From Scopulibacillus daqui (GTDB lineage: Bacteria > Bacillota > Bacilli > Bacillales > Sporolactobacillaceae): DNA of 64,000 bases. The stretch is from contig NZ_JAFBER010000016.1 in NCBI RefSeq assembly GCF_016908855.1, forward strand, positions 1-64,000. The letters run 5' to 3'. Under the pieces are notes generated by a model. That model had not been told where the DNA came from and did not search any database. It saw nothing but the letters and a program-made list of their open reading frames with translations. The first letter of the stretch is position 1. Every line of letters begins with the position of its first letter. Position numbers and translations under genes: made by a program. Positions 1-9,554 of the stretch are shown in pieces.

Positions 1-204
1 AAGGTTCATGTCGAGTTTGGGATTGTGGCATTAGCCCACAACATACTGAAAGCAGCCGGCATCCGCCAGCTGCTTTCGAAGAAAAATCGAAAAAAGATAA
101 AAGCAAGTGGAGAAAAACAATTTGTTTTTCTCCACTTGCTTCATTTTAAGGACTTATCAGACAAGCCCTTTAAGCAGTCTAAAAGCAGATCAATGGTTTA
201 TTAA
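1..204 (+). mobile_element. 3' end of an IS1182-like transposase (partial, cut by window edge)
   Basis: The frame is open from base 1 to a TAA at 202-204 and encodes 67 residues. The start, KVHVEFGIVALAHNILKAAG, resembles the last conserved block of IS1182-family DDE transposases, where a V-x-x-E-F/V-G...AHN motif precedes a basic tail. The rest continues as a Lys-rich stretch and an HLLHFKDLSDKPF tail. The N-terminal part lies outside the window, so intactness cannot be judged. The last third contains a near-perfect inverted repeat (103-139), which may instead serve as terminator for the opposing DUF2627 gene. The family call is from memory of the motif. Confidence 0.55.
103..139 (-). terminator. 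Perfect 18-bp hairpin, likely terminator of the DUF2627 gene
   Basis: Bases 103-120 and 122-139 are exact reverse complements (arm GCAAGTGGAGAAAAACAA). On the minus strand the stem is followed by a T-rich stretch, so it can end transcription of the leftward gene at 213-479. It also lies inside the transposase tail frame. A closely related hairpin occurs at 56099-56133. Confidence 0.5.
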
Positions 205-212
205 CCATCAGA

Positions 213-479
213 TCACTGTCTTTTGCTTATTCCGTTATTTATCTTATTTCTTCTTTTTTCACGGTATGAATAATTCCTTTTTTTATCTCGATAATAAATC
301 CATCCGCCGATAAAGGAGACGCCGGCTAATGCAAAAACAAATCCGCATACAAATTGCAGCCAAATCCATGGAAAAGGCGGGTTCAAAAAATCAAAGAGTG
401 TATCGCGCATTAATTTAATGCCGACTGCTGCGATCGCTCCGGGAACAACAATAAGAAGAAGTGCAATAAAACGGGACAT
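213..479 (-). CDS. yqzF: DUF2627 family small membrane protein (YqzF-like)
   Basis: An 88-residue protein with two hydrophobic segments: about residues 3-22 (FIALLLIVVPGAIAAVGIKL) and 38-62 (WIWLQFVCGFVFALAGVSFIGGWIY). A basic cytoplasmic tail follows. Length, composition and position just upstream of and divergent from bkdR match the YqzF/DUF2627 family of Bacillus. Biochemical function is unknown. The start ATG at 479 follows a plausible GGAAGTG-type site on the minus strand. Assignment rests on recalled family features and synteny. Confidence 0.75.
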   Translation of the reverse strand: MSRFIALLLIVVPGAIAAVGIKLMRDTLFDFLNPPFPWIWLQFVCGFVFALAGVSFIGGWIYYRDKKRNYSYREKRRNKINNGISKRQ

Positions 480-607
480 ACAAACACTTCCTTTATCAGT
501 CTTTTCATTATATTTTACCTAATCAAAATAAAACTGTCCAATTGTCAATGTCTGCTTATTTCGGGTAAGATAGTTATGAAAAACTTTGCAAAGGCGGTGG
601 GAGGAAA

Positions 608-2671
608 ATGAAATCGGTGCTCATCATTGGCGGTCAAAAACAAAGTCTGGATATTTTGAATATGCTGGTTGATTCAAATGTTTTTAAGATTGTTGGCGTC
701 GTTGATGAAAATGACCAGTCACCGTGTGTTCAATTTGCAAAGCGAAAAAGCATAAGCTGCGGGCCATCCTGGGAGCCGTTCATTCATGATCAACTGGATA
801 TTATTTTAATGGCTTCAGAAAAGCCTAGCCTAACAGAAATCACACAGAAGAAGTCAGCCGGTACTGTTGTTATCCCTTATGAAATTGTGAACCTTGTTTC
901 ACAGCTCATCTCGCAAAAAGAAAGCTTAATTAAGCAGCTGAGAAAACGCACCCACCAACAGCAGCTGATATTAGAACTGACGCACGATGCTATGATAGCC
1001 ATTAACAATAAGGAAGAAGTCACGCTCTTTAACCCAAGCGCAGAAAAGATTACCGGGTATAAAAGCGAGAAAGTGTTAGGAAAAAAAATCGGTGATGTTA
1101 TGCCGTCAACAAGGCTGACAAAAGTCATGGAAACCGGGCAGCCGGAAATTAATCAAGAACAGCAGTTGGATAACGGCAAGAAAATAATAACGACAAGATT
1201 GCCAATTACCGATTCAAAAAAACGCATTTTAGGCGCCTTTGCTGTTTTTAAGGACATCACGGTTATTGAGGATATGGCTGAAGAGGTAACCAATCTTAAA
1301 AGCATCCAAACAATGCTGACGGCTATTATCCAGTCTTCTGAAGAGGCCATCTCAGTTGTGGACGAACATGGCCGGGGGTTAATTGTCAATCCGGCTTATA
1401 CAAAATTAACGGGCCTGAGTGAAAAAGATGTTATTGGAAAGCCGGCAACCGCTGATATTTCTGAAGGTGAAAGCATGCATATGAAAGTGCTTCGAACAAG
1501 GAAGCCTGTCCGCGGTGTGCGCATGCGCGTCGGTCCTGCCAAGAGGGATGTTATCGTCAATGTGGCTCCCATTATCGTTAATGGCAAACTAAAAGGCAGC
1601 GTGGGTGTTATTCAAGACATGTCTGAAATTACATCGCTCACTAATGAACTTCATCGAGCCAGGCAAATTATAAGAACGCTTGAAGCAAAATATTCATTTG
1701 AAGATATTATTGCCCGGTCTGAAGAAATGCGTCTGGTTATTGAACAAGCAAAATTAGCGGCCTCAACACCGATCACCATACTGCTTCGCGGCGAATCCGG
1801 AACGGGCAAAGAATTGTTTGCTCATGCTATACATAATGCCAGCGATAGAAAGTACAAGAAATTTATTCGCGTCAATTGTGCAGCGATTTCAGAATCCTTG
1901 TTGGAAAGTGAAATGTTTGGCTATGAGGAAGGCGCTTTTTCAGGAGCCAAACGCGGAGGCAAACGGGGTTATTTTGAAGAAGCTAACGGCGGCAGCATTT
2001 TCCTCGACGAAATTGGAGAGCTTTCAACACATATGCAGGCTAAGCTGCTCAGAGTCCTGCAGGAGAAGGAGATTGTTCGTGTCGGCGGGACGAAACCTAT
2101 TCCAGTTGATGTCCGTGTCATTACAGCCACAAATGTCAACCTTGAAAAGCGGATAGCAGAAGGGGCGTTTAGGGAGGACTTATATTACAGACTTAACCGC
2201 ATGCCGATTTTTATACCGCCATTAAGGCAAAGAAAAGAAGACATTGCCGACCTTTCCGCACATTTAATTAATAAAATTAACCAAGACTACGGAAGGAACA
2301 TCGAGGGGATTTCTTCTGATGCCATTGAAGTTCTCAAGCAATACAGTTGGCCTGGGAATGTCAGAGAGCTTGAAAATGTTCTTGGGCGGGCGATCATCCA
2401 TATGAATTTTCATGAATCGCAAATTTTATCAAAGCATATTCCCCCATTAAATTTAGATCCGAAGTCAGAAACACATCACAACAATGATCGCCTGAAGATG
2501 GCCGGTACACTTATCGAACAGTTAAGCCAATATGAAAAAGAAATTGTCAAAAAGGCGTTAAAAGAAAACCATATGAATAAGACCAAAACCGCAAAGGACT
2601 TGGGCATTTCTGTCCGGAATCTTTATTACAAAATGGAAAAACACGGGATTGCAAAAGACGGCATGCAATAA
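608..2671 (+). CDS. bkdR: BkdR, sigma-54-dependent activator of the bkd operon
   Basis: A 687-residue enhancer-binding protein that activates sigma-54 (SigL) transcription of the branched-chain keto-acid genes downstream. Residues 1-100 look like a Rossmann-type domain (MKSVLIIGG start, then VGVVDEND), which is not a PAS fold. Two PAS-like domains follow at about 115-225 and 235-345. An AAA+ domain spans about 365-595, with Walker A GESGTGKE near residue 395. A Fis-type helix-turn-helix lies at the C-terminus (TKTAKDLGISVRNLYYKM). The sigma-54-contacting loop near residue 442 reads GAFSGA rather than the usual GAFTGA. A GGTGGGAGG ribosome site precedes the ATG. A -24/-12 promoter lies 70 bases after the stop, which supports the target assignment. 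Confidence 0.93.
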   Translation: MKSVLIIGGQKQSLDILNMLVDSNVFKIVGVVDENDQSPCVQFAKRKSISCGPSWEPFIHDQLDIILMASEKPSLTEITQKKSAGTVVIPYEIVNLVSQLISQKESLIKQLRKRTHQQQLILELTHDAMIAINNKEEVTLFNPSAEKITGYKSEKVLGKKIGDVMPSTRLTKVMETGQPEINQEQQLDNGKKIITTRLPITDSKKRILGAFAVFKDITVIEDMAEEVTNLKSIQTMLTAIIQSSEEAISVVDEHGRGLIVNPAYTKLTGLSEKDVIGKPATADISEGESMHMKVLRTRKPVRGVRMRVGPAKRDVIVNVAPIIVNGKLKGSVGVIQDMSEITSLTNELHRARQIIRTLEAKYSFEDIIARSEEMRLVIEQAKLAASTPITILLRGESGTGKELFAHAIHNASDRKYKKFIRVNCAAISESLLESEMFGYEEGAFSGAKRGGKRGYFEEANGGSIFLDEIGELSTHMQAKLLRVLQEKEIVRVGGTKPIPVDVRVITATNVNLEKRIAEGAFREDLYYRLNRMPIFIPPLRQRKEDIADLSAHLINKINQDYGRNIEGISSDAIEVLKQYSWPGNVRELENVLGRAIIHMNFHESQILSKHIPPLNLDPKSETHHNNDRLKMAGTLIEQLSQYEKEIVKKALKENHMNKTKTAKDLGISVRNLYYKMEKHGIAKDGMQ

Positions 2672-2687
2672 TTTTCACATATGAAAA
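2672..2687. promoter_or_regulatory. Candidate BkdR upstream activating site
   Basis: The palindrome TTTTCA-N4-TGAAAA (2672-2687) sits about 52 bp upstream of the -24 element at 2740. It lies directly after the bkdR stop codon. Position and symmetry fit an enhancer for a sigma-54 activator, though such sites are often further upstream. No second copy was seen nearby. Inference only. Confidence 0.4.
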
Positions 2688-2739
2688 ACATTGCATGGTT
2701 GATATCCTATTAAATAAAGCGTTTTCAAAATAAATCAGT

Positions 2740-2755
2740 TGGCATGAAAATTGCA
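2740..2755 (+). promoter_or_regulatory. Sigma-54 (SigL) -24/-12 promoter of the bkd operon
   Basis: TGGCAT (2740-2745), five bases, then TTGCA (2751-2755). This matches the sigma-54 consensus TGGCAC-N5-TTGCA with one mismatch and correct spacing. It lies about 40 bp upstream of the ptb start and directly after the gene for a sigma-54 activator. Confidence 0.9.
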
Positions 2756-2795
2756 TATAAAAAGTTGGTCGGAATGAAGCGAAAGGGGATGGCTA

Positions 2796-3698
2796 ATGTC
2801 ACTCGAACAACTCAGAAACGACATCATTAAAAGTGAAGATAAAGTGATTGCAGTTGCACAAGCCGACGACAAAGCGGTATTGCAAGCTGTAACCGCTGCA
2901 GTTAATGAACAGCTCGGACGTTTTATTTTGTTTGGAGCTAAACATCAAATTGAAGAAAAACTAAAAGAAATTTCCGAACCCGATATTTTTGAAAAAGTTG
3001 AGATTGTTCATACCGAATCGGAACAAGAAGCCGCTGCCCAGGCGGTTCGGGCTGTCTCAGACAAAAAAGCAGACGTCTTAATGAAAGGGCTGCTTCCAAC
3101 TGCTGTGCTCCTAAAAGCTGTTCTTAATAAAGAGTATGGCATACGAAGCGGAAAAACACTTTCACATGTTGCTGCTTTTGAAGTTCCCGGCTATAAACAG
3201 CTCATATTTGTAACTGATCCAGCAATGAACATCGCACCTGATCTCGATCAAAAAGTAGATATTATTAATAACGCTGTTCAAGTTGCGCGATCAGTCGGGT
3301 GTGATCAACCAAAAGTCGCGCTGCTCGCGGCAGTCGAAACGGTGAATCCGAAAATGCCGGCTACTGTTGATGCGGCGGCTTTGACACAAATGAACAAGAG
3401 GGGGCAAATCGCAAATTGTATCATTGATGGTCCGCTTGCGCTTGATAACGCTGTTTCTTTAGAAGCAGCCGCACATAAAAAGTTGCAAAGCCCTGTTGCC
3501 GGTCAAGCCGATATTCTTGTTGTTCCAAACATTGAAGTAGGCAATGTGCTTTATAAATCGCTCGTATATTTTTCTGGAGCGAAGGTAGGAGCCATTGTGA
3601 CCGGTGCGAAGGCGCCAATTATTTTAACTTCGCGATCCGATACACCGGAAAATAAATTAACATCTATTTTGCTTGCTGTTAAAGCATCAGCCAAATAG
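2796..3698 (+). CDS. ptb: Phosphate butyryltransferase
   Basis: A 300-residue member of the phosphate acetyl/butyryl transferase family (B. subtilis YqiS). It exchanges the CoA of butyryl- or branched-chain acyl-CoA for phosphate, feeding the butyrate kinase encoded two genes on. Family features seen are the GLLPTAVLLKAVLNKEYGIR segment and the C-terminal LVYFSGAKVGAIVTGAKAPI block. It is the first gene after the sigma-54 promoter. The start ATG follows GAAAGGGGATGGCTA. Length is typical for Ptb. Confidence 0.93.
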   Translation: MSLEQLRNDIIKSEDKVIAVAQADDKAVLQAVTAAVNEQLGRFILFGAKHQIEEKLKEISEPDIFEKVEIVHTESEQEAAAQAVRAVSDKKADVLMKGLLPTAVLLKAVLNKEYGIRSGKTLSHVAAFEVPGYKQLIFVTDPAMNIAPDLDQKVDIINNAVQVARSVGCDQPKVALLAAVETVNPKMPATVDAAALTQMNKRGQIANCIIDGPLALDNAVSLEAAAHKKLQSPVAGQADILVVPNIEVGNVLYKSLVYFSGAKVGAIVTGAKAPIILTSRSDTPENKLTSILLAVKASAK

Positions 3699-3778
3699 TT
3701 CACTGTTACAAAAAAGGCAAGACGTTTTTTTAGTTTTTATAAAATGACATGATTTAATCAATAGGGAGGCATTATAAC

Positions 3779-4873
3779 ATGGAAATTCTAAAATATATGG
3801 AAAAATATGATTACGAGCAAATGGTTATTTGCCAAGATAAGCAATCCGGATTGAAAGCGATTATAGCGATTCATGATACAACGCTGGGACCGGCGCTTGG
3901 CGGGCTAAGAATGTGGAATTATGATTCAGAAGAAGCAGCTATTGAAGATGCGCTTCGTCTGGCGCGAGGTATGACATATAAAAACGCTGCAGCGGGATTA
4001 AATCTTGGCGGCGGTAAAACGGTTATTATCGGCGATCCGCGCAAAGATAAAAATGAAGCCATGTTCCGTGCTTTGGGCCGCTATATTCAAGGATTAAACG
4101 GCCGTTACATTACAGCTGAAGATGTAGGCACAACTGTAGAAGATATGGATATCATCCATGAAGAAACGGATTATGTGACAGGCATTTCACCGGCTTTTGG
4201 TTCATCAGGAAACCCTTCTCCTGTGACTGCTTACGGCGTCTACAAAGGAATGAAAGCAACAGCAAAACATGCCTTTGGGTCAGACTCCCTTGAAGGAAAA
4301 ACAATCGCTGTACAAGGGGTAGGCAATGTTGCATACAGCTTATGCGAACACCTTCATCAGGAAGGCGCAAACTTAATTGTTGCTGATATAAATAAAGAAG
4401 CCGTTCAAAGAGCGGTTGAAGCTTTTGGTGCGAAAGCAGTTGATCCTGATGACGTTATTGGCGTGGACTGTGATATCTTTGCTCCGTGTGCATTAGGCGC
4501 GGTCATTAATGATGAAACCATTCCGAAGCTTAAAGCAAAAATGATTGCCGGCTCAGCCAACAACCAGCTTCGTGAAGACAAGCACGGTGATATCCTCTAT
4601 GAAAAAGGCATCGTTTATGCTCCGGATTATGTTATCAATGCCGGCGGTGTCATTAATGTCGCCGACGAATTATTAGGCTACAATCGTGAGCGCGCCATGA
4701 AGAAAGTTGAAGGTCTATACGACAGCTTAATGAGCATTTACGAGATCTCAGAACGTGAAAATATCCCAACTTATAAAGCGGCTGACCGTTTGGTTGAAGA
4801 GCGTATCGAATCAATGAAAAATACCCGCAGTACTTTTTTGCAAAACGGCAAACATGCTTTAAGCCGTCGTTAA
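3779..4873 (+). CDS. bcd: Leucine/branched-chain amino acid dehydrogenase
   Basis: A 364-residue Glu/Leu/Phe/Val dehydrogenase that oxidatively deaminates leucine, valine and isoleucine to keto acids with NAD. The sequence closely follows remembered B. subtilis Bcd: MEKYDYEQ, the catalytic-lysine [12 protein letters not shown] segment near residue 80, the NAD-binding GVGNVA motif, and a C-terminal ALSRR. AGGGAGGC lies 10 bases before the ATG. Its product is the substrate of the dehydrogenase complex encoded downstream. Confidence 0.95.
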   Translation: MEILKYMEKYDYEQMVICQDKQSGLKAIIAIHDTTLGPALGGLRMWNYDSEEAAIEDALRLARGMTYKNAAAGLNLGGGKTVIIGDPRKDKNEAMFRALGRYIQGLNGRYITAEDVGTTVEDMDIIHEETDYVTGISPAFGSSGNPSPVTAYGVYKGMKATAKHAFGSDSLEGKTIAVQGVGNVAYSLCEHLHQEGANLIVADINKEAVQRAVEAFGAKAVDPDDVIGVDCDIFAPCALGAVINDETIPKLKAKMIAGSANNQLREDKHGDILYEKGIVYAPDYVINAGGVINVADELLGYNRERAMKKVEGLYDSLMSIYEISERENIPTYKAADRLVEERIESMKNTRSTFLQNGKHALSRR

Positions 4874-4903
4874 TATGATAAATTCATCATGGGGGGATTT
4901 ACA

Positions 4904-6016
4904 TTGCAACAAAATGAGTACCGCATCTTGGCTATCAACCCAGGATCTACTTCAACAAAGATCGCAGTATACAGTGATGAACAACCGGTTTTTGAAAAAA
5001 CAATCCGCTATGATGCAAGTGAATTAGCCGGATTTAAGACGATTATCGACCAATATCAAATGCGGAAAACATCTATACTAAAAACGCTGGATGAAGAGGG
5101 ATTAAATCTCTCTCATCTCAGCGCTGTTGTCGGCCGGGGCGGCTTATTGCGGCCAATCGAAGGCGGCACATACGCTGTTAATGACAAAATGCTTGAAGAT
5201 CTTCGGGCTGGTTACAGCGGCGAGCACGCGTCAAACCTTGGCGGCATTCTTGCATTTGAAATCGGCGAACAGCTGAACATTCCTTCATTTATTGTTGATC
5301 CGGTCGTTGTTGATGAAATGGAACCGATTGCCCGGATCTCAGGTTTTCCAGATATAGAAAGAAAAAGCATTTTTCATGCTTTAAACCAGAAAGCGGTTGC
5401 CCGCCGTGTTTCAAAGCAGCTTGGCAAAGACTACAGCGAGCTTGATCTTATTGTTGCTCATATGGGCGGCGGTATAACAGTCGGCGCGCATAGAAAAGGG
5501 CGAGTGGTTGATGTTAACAATGGTTTGCATGGAGAAGGTCCTTTTTCACCTGAAAGAGCGGGAACAATTCCAGTCGGCGACCTCATCTCTATGTGCTTTT
5601 CAGGCGAATATTATAGAGATGAAATGATGAAGAAAGCAGTTGGTCAAGGGGGACTTGTCGGTTATCTTAATACAAATGACGCAGTAAAAGTCGAAGAAAT
5701 GATTGAAAAAGGCGATGAATACGCCGTATTAATTTATGATGCCATGGCTTATCAAATTGCTAAAGAAATCGGTGCTGCAAGCACTGTTTTTAAAGGGAAA
5801 GTCGACGCCATTATATTAACCGGCGGCCTTGCGTACGGAAAAGATTTCGTCAAATCGATTATAGAGAGAATCGACTGGATTGCTGATGTTATCGTCGTTC
5901 CTGGTGAAGACGAATTGCGGGCGCTTGTAGAGGGAACGCTTCGCGTGCTTCGCGGAGAAGAACAAGCTAAGGTTTACCCTGCAAGTCCGAAACCTGCTCA
6001 AATGGTAAAACAATAA
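4904..6016 (+). CDS. buk: Butyrate kinase
   Basis: A 370-residue acetokinase-family enzyme converting (branched) acyl phosphate and ADP to acid and ATP, the step after Ptb. The N-terminal phosphate-binding NPGSTSTK and the HMGGGITVG motif are visible. I place the start at TTG 4904, 7 bases after a GGGGGG ribosome site. The in-frame ATG at 4889 lies upstream of that site and has no site of its own. The gene lies 30 bases after bcd in one operon. Confidence 0.93.
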   Translation: MQQNEYRILAINPGSTSTKIAVYSDEQPVFEKTIRYDASELAGFKTIIDQYQMRKTSILKTLDEEGLNLSHLSAVVGRGGLLRPIEGGTYAVNDKMLEDLRAGYSGEHASNLGGILAFEIGEQLNIPSFIVDPVVVDEMEPIARISGFPDIERKSIFHALNQKAVARRVSKQLGKDYSELDLIVAHMGGGITVGAHRKGRVVDVNNGLHGEGPFSPERAGTIPVGDLISMCFSGEYYRDEMMKKAVGQGGLVGYLNTNDAVKVEEMIEKGDEYAVLIYDAMAYQIAKEIGAASTVFKGKVDAIILTGGLAYGKDFVKSIIERIDWIADVIVVPGEDELRALVEGTLRVLRGEEQAKVYPASPKPAQMVKQ

Positions 6017-6104
6017 GCTTTTTCATGACATCACGAAAAGAAACGGACATTGATCAATCAAATGTTGCTTAGTTTTGAAACCTTTAAAGGAGTGTTATAT
6101 CCGC

Positions 6105-7526
6105 ATGGCAGAAAATTATGATTTAGTTGTACTTGGGGGAGGAACGGGCGGCTATGTTGCCGCTATTCGAGCAAGTCAGCTTGGCTTAAAAACAGCTGTT
6201 GTCGAAGCTCGGGAACTTGGCGGTACATGCCTGCATCGGGGCTGTATTCCAAGTAAAGCGCTATTAAGAAGTGCGGAAGTTTTTGCGACAGCAAAAGAAG
6301 GCGAAAAATACGGCGTTATGGCTTCAGATGTCAAGTTAGATGCCGTAAAAGTCCATGATAGAAAAAAAGCCATTATTAATCAGCTTCATAATGGTGTGAA
6401 ATACTTAATGAAAAAAGGAAAGATTGACGTTTATGAAGGATACGGCCGCATATTAGGTCCTTCTATATTTTCGCCGATGCCCGGCACTATTTCCGTTGAA
6501 ATGAATAACGGCAATGACAATCAAATGCTTGTCCCGCAAAATGTCATTATTGCTACTGGCTCCCGTCCGCGTACGCTTCCGGGATTGGATATTGACGGTG
6601 AACAAGTCATTTCTTCTGATGAAGCCGTCCAATTAGAAGAACTGCCTTCTTCAATCATTATTGTCGGCGGCGGTGTTATTGGTGTAGAATGGGCTTCGAT
6701 GTTCTCTGATTTTGGCGTTGAAGTTACTGTTTTGGAATATGCTGACCGCCTTATTCCGACAGAAGATAAAGATATCTCAAAAGAAATGCAAAGCCAGTTA
6801 AAGAAAAAAGGCGTTAACATAGCGACCGGCGCCAAGGTGCTGCCTGAATCGCTTGAAAAGGGCGGCAAAGTGAAGATTAAAGCGGAAATTAATGGACAAT
6901 TAGAAACATATGAGGCTGATAAAATTCTTGTATCGGTTGGGCGTCAAGCGAACATTGAAGATATCGGACTGCAAAACACAAGCATTAAAGCTGAAAAAGG
7001 CCTTATTCAAACAAACGAATTCTATCAGACAGCTGAATCCCATATCTATGCCATCGGAGATTGCATCGGCGGCATGCAGCTTGCACACGTAGCTTCCCAC
7101 GAAGGGATAACGGCGGTTGGGCACATTGCAGGTCACGATGTTAAACCGATTGATTATACACAAGTGGCTCGTTGTATTTATACTCGTCCAGAGGCATCAG
7201 CTGTTGGTCTGACGGAAGATGAAGCCAAACAGCAAGGCTATGACATTAAAGTAGGCAAATTCTCTTTTAATGCTATAGGTAAAGCGCTGGTATACGGCGA
7301 AGCGGATGGATTTGTGAAAATTATTGCAGATAAGAAGACAGATGATATTCTCGGTGTTCATATGTTCGGCCCTCATGTGACTGACTTAATTTCTGAAGCT
7401 GCGCTTGCGCGGGTTCTTGATGCAACACCATGGGAAATCGGAGAAACCATTCATCCTCATCCAACATTATCTGAAATCATGGGTGAAGCGGCTTTAGCTG
7501 TTGATGGCAAAGCTATTCATTCTTAG
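6105..7526 (+). CDS. lpdV: Dihydrolipoyl dehydrogenase (E3) of the branched-chain complex
   Basis: A 473-residue FAD disulfide oxidoreductase that reoxidises the E2 lipoamide. Visible motifs are FAD-binding GGGTGGYVAAI, the redox-active pair GGTCLHRGCIPSK, NAD-binding GGGVIGVEWAS, and the C-terminal catalytic HPHPTLSE. The start at ATG 6105 follows AAAGGAG at 6086-6092. An in-frame TTG at 6075 lies upstream of that site and is rejected. The gene ends 13 bases before bkdAA. Confidence 0.93.
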   Translation: MAENYDLVVLGGGTGGYVAAIRASQLGLKTAVVEARELGGTCLHRGCIPSKALLRSAEVFATAKEGEKYGVMASDVKLDAVKVHDRKKAIINQLHNGVKYLMKKGKIDVYEGYGRILGPSIFSPMPGTISVEMNNGNDNQMLVPQNVIIATGSRPRTLPGLDIDGEQVISSDEAVQLEELPSSIIIVGGGVIGVEWASMFSDFGVEVTVLEYADRLIPTEDKDISKEMQSQLKKKGVNIATGAKVLPESLEKGGKVKIKAEINGQLETYEADKILVSVGRQANIEDIGLQNTSIKAEKGLIQTNEFYQTAESHIYAIGDCIGGMQLAHVASHEGITAVGHIAGHDVKPIDYTQVARCIYTRPEASAVGLTEDEAKQQGYDIKVGKFSFNAIGKALVYGEADGFVKIIADKKTDDILGVHMFGPHVTDLISEAALARVLDATPWEIGETIHPHPTLSEIMGEAALAVDGKAIHS

Positions 7527-7539
7527 GGAGGTTAGAAGT

Positions 7540-8532
7540 ATGACGAATAATCGTCACGAGAAATTAGGATTATCGGACGAATCCGTTCTTGAAATGTATG
7601 AAACGATGCTGCTGGCAAGAAAAATTGATGAACGTATGTGGCTGTTAAACCGTGCCGGCAAGATTCCGTTTGTCATTTCTTGTCAGGGACAGGAGGCTGC
7701 TCAAGTCGGCGCCGCTTTTGCTCTTGACCGCAAAAAAGATATCATCGCCCCTTACTACCGTGATATGGGTATGGTTATTGCCTTTGGCATGACGGCGAAA
7801 GATCTTATGCTATCCGGTTTTGCAAAAGCTGAAGACCCAAATTCCGGCGGCAGACAAATGCCTGGACACTTCGGCCAAAGAAAAAACAGGATTTTAACAC
7901 AATCTTCCCCTGTAACGACTCAAGTCGCTCATGCGGTCGGCGCTGCATTAGCAGGCAGAATGAAAGGCGAAAATATTGTTGCCTTAACTACATTTGGCGA
8001 GGGTTCTTCAAACCAAGGCGACTTCCACGAATCGGCTAACTTTGCCGGTGTTCATAAATTGCCGGTTATTTTTATGTGTGAAAACAATAAGTATGCGATT
8101 TCTGTTCCGGTAAAAAAACAATTAGCTTGTGAAAATGTTTCTGACCGGGCTCAAGGCTACGGAATGTTTGGCAAAACGGTTGACGGAAATGATCCGCTCG
8201 CTGTATATGAGGCTGTGAAAGAAGCCGCAGACCGGGCAAGAAAAGGCGAAGGCCCAGCGCTTATTGAAACCGTTTCTTATCGTTTAACCCCGCACTCCAG
8301 CGACGATGATGACCGTACATACAGGACGCGCGAAGAGGTTGAAGAAGCTAAGAAAACAGACGGTTTAATCACATTTGCCGCTTATTTGAAAGATGTTGGC
8401 ATTTTAACAGACGAAAAAGAAAAAGAACTCAATGATAAGATTGCTGCAATTGTAGATGAGGCTACTGACTATGCGGAGAACGCTGAGTATGCAGAGCCGG
8501 AATCTGCACTGAAATATGTCTACGAGGAATAG
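7540..8532 (+). CDS. bkdAA: Branched-chain 2-oxo acid dehydrogenase E1 alpha
   Basis: A 330-residue thiamine-diphosphate E1 alpha subunit. The TPP fold is marked by GEGSSNQGDFHESANFAGV and ENNKYAISVP, and the phosphorylation-loop equivalent YRLTPHSSDDD is present. Length equals the B. subtilis homologue. The start ATG 7540 follows AGGGAGG; the in-frame TTG at 7501 lies within lpdV and is rejected. It forms a heterotetramer with BkdAB, encoded 11 bases later. Confidence 0.94.
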   Translation: MTNNRHEKLGLSDESVLEMYETMLLARKIDERMWLLNRAGKIPFVISCQGQEAAQVGAAFALDRKKDIIAPYYRDMGMVIAFGMTAKDLMLSGFAKAEDPNSGGRQMPGHFGQRKNRILTQSSPVTTQVAHAVGAALAGRMKGENIVALTTFGEGSSNQGDFHESANFAGVHKLPVIFMCENNKYAISVPVKKQLACENVSDRAQGYGMFGKTVDGNDPLAVYEAVKEAADRARKGEGPALIETVSYRLTPHSSDDDDRTYRTREEVEEAKKTDGLITFAAYLKDVGILTDEKEKELNDKIAAIVDEATDYAENAEYAEPESALKYVYEE

Positions 8533-8543
8533 GAGGGGGACAC

Positions 8544-9527
8544 ATGGCTGTTATTTCATATATAGATGCGGTGACACAAGCGCTGAAAGAAGAAATGGCA
8601 TTAGATGAAAACGTCTTTATCTTAGGAGAAGATGTTGGTGTTCGAGGCGGTGTTTTCAGAGCTACAGCAGGACTGATTGAAGAATTTGGGGAAAATCGCG
8701 TCATGGATACACCGCTGACAGAATCGGCAATTGCCGGAGTTGGCATCGGCGCCGCTATGTACGGTATGCGTCCAGTAGCCGAAATGCAATTTGCAGATTT
8801 TATTTTGCCGGCTGTGAACCAGATCATATCGGAAGCTGCTAAAATCCGCTATCGTTCCAACAATGATTGGCATGTCCCGTTAACGATCCGCGCTCCTTAC
8901 GGCGGCGGCGTTCACGGCGCGCTTTATCATTCTCAGTCTGTTGAGGCTATTTTCGCAAATGTTCCTGGGCTGAAAGTGGTCATGCCTTCAACACCTTATG
9001 ATGTCAAGGGCTTGCTTAAAGCGTCTATTCGCGATAACGACCCGGTTATTTTCTTAGAACATAAACGTGCTTATCGATTAATCAAAGGCGAAGTGCCGGA
9101 AGACGATTATACATTGCCTATCGGCAAAGCCGATGTTAAGCGTGAAGGTGATGACGTTACTGTCATCACATACGGATTAGCTGTCCATTTTGCCCTTCAA
9201 GCGGCTGAGAAATTGGAGAATGAAGGCATTTCTACTCATATCTTGGATTTAAGAACGGTTTATCCATTAGATAAAGAGGCGATTATCAGCGCAGCAAAGA
9301 AAACAGGCAAAGTCTTGCTTGTCACTGAGGATAATAAAGAAGGCAGCGTTATCGGTGAAGTATCAGCGATCATTGCTGAGGAATGTTTGTTTGACTTAGA
9401 CGCCCCAGTTAAGCGGCTTGCGGGACCGGATATACCTGCGATGCCATATGCACCGCCTATGGAGAAATTTTTCATGATTAATCCTGAAAAAGTCGAAAAA
9501 GCAATTAGGGAACTCGCTGAATTTTAA
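8544..9527 (+). CDS. bkdAB: Branched-chain 2-oxo acid dehydrogenase E1 beta
   Basis: A 327-residue transketolase-like beta subunit. Motifs are ILGEDVGVRGGVFRAT, RVMDTPLTESAIAGVGIGAA, RAPYGGGVHGALYHSQS and the C-terminal PYAPPMEKFF. It completes the E1 active site with BkdAA. AGGAGGGGG precedes the ATG. Spacing and order are standard for bkd operons. Confidence 0.94.
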   Translation: MAVISYIDAVTQALKEEMALDENVFILGEDVGVRGGVFRATAGLIEEFGENRVMDTPLTESAIAGVGIGAAMYGMRPVAEMQFADFILPAVNQIISEAAKIRYRSNNDWHVPLTIRAPYGGGVHGALYHSQSVEAIFANVPGLKVVMPSTPYDVKGLLKASIRDNDPVIFLEHKRAYRLIKGEVPEDDYTLPIGKADVKREGDDVTVITYGLAVHFALQAAEKLENEGISTHILDLRTVYPLDKEAIISAAKKTGKVLLVTEDNKEGSVIGEVSAIIAEECLFDLDAPVKRLAGPDIPAMPYAPPMEKFFMINPEKVEKAIRELAEF

Positions 9528-9554
9528 GAGGTTATCAGATAGGAGGTTATCCAT

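Noticed and set aside
107-313. Plus-strand 68-residue frame over the left-edge hairpin
   Set aside because: It runs antisense to the DUF2627 gene, lacks a ribosome site and is out of frame with the transposase tail.
4889-4903. ATG 4889 as start of buk
   Set aside because: It lies at the edge of the GGGGGG ribosome site itself and lacks a site upstream; TTG 4904 is correctly spaced and gives the family N-terminus.
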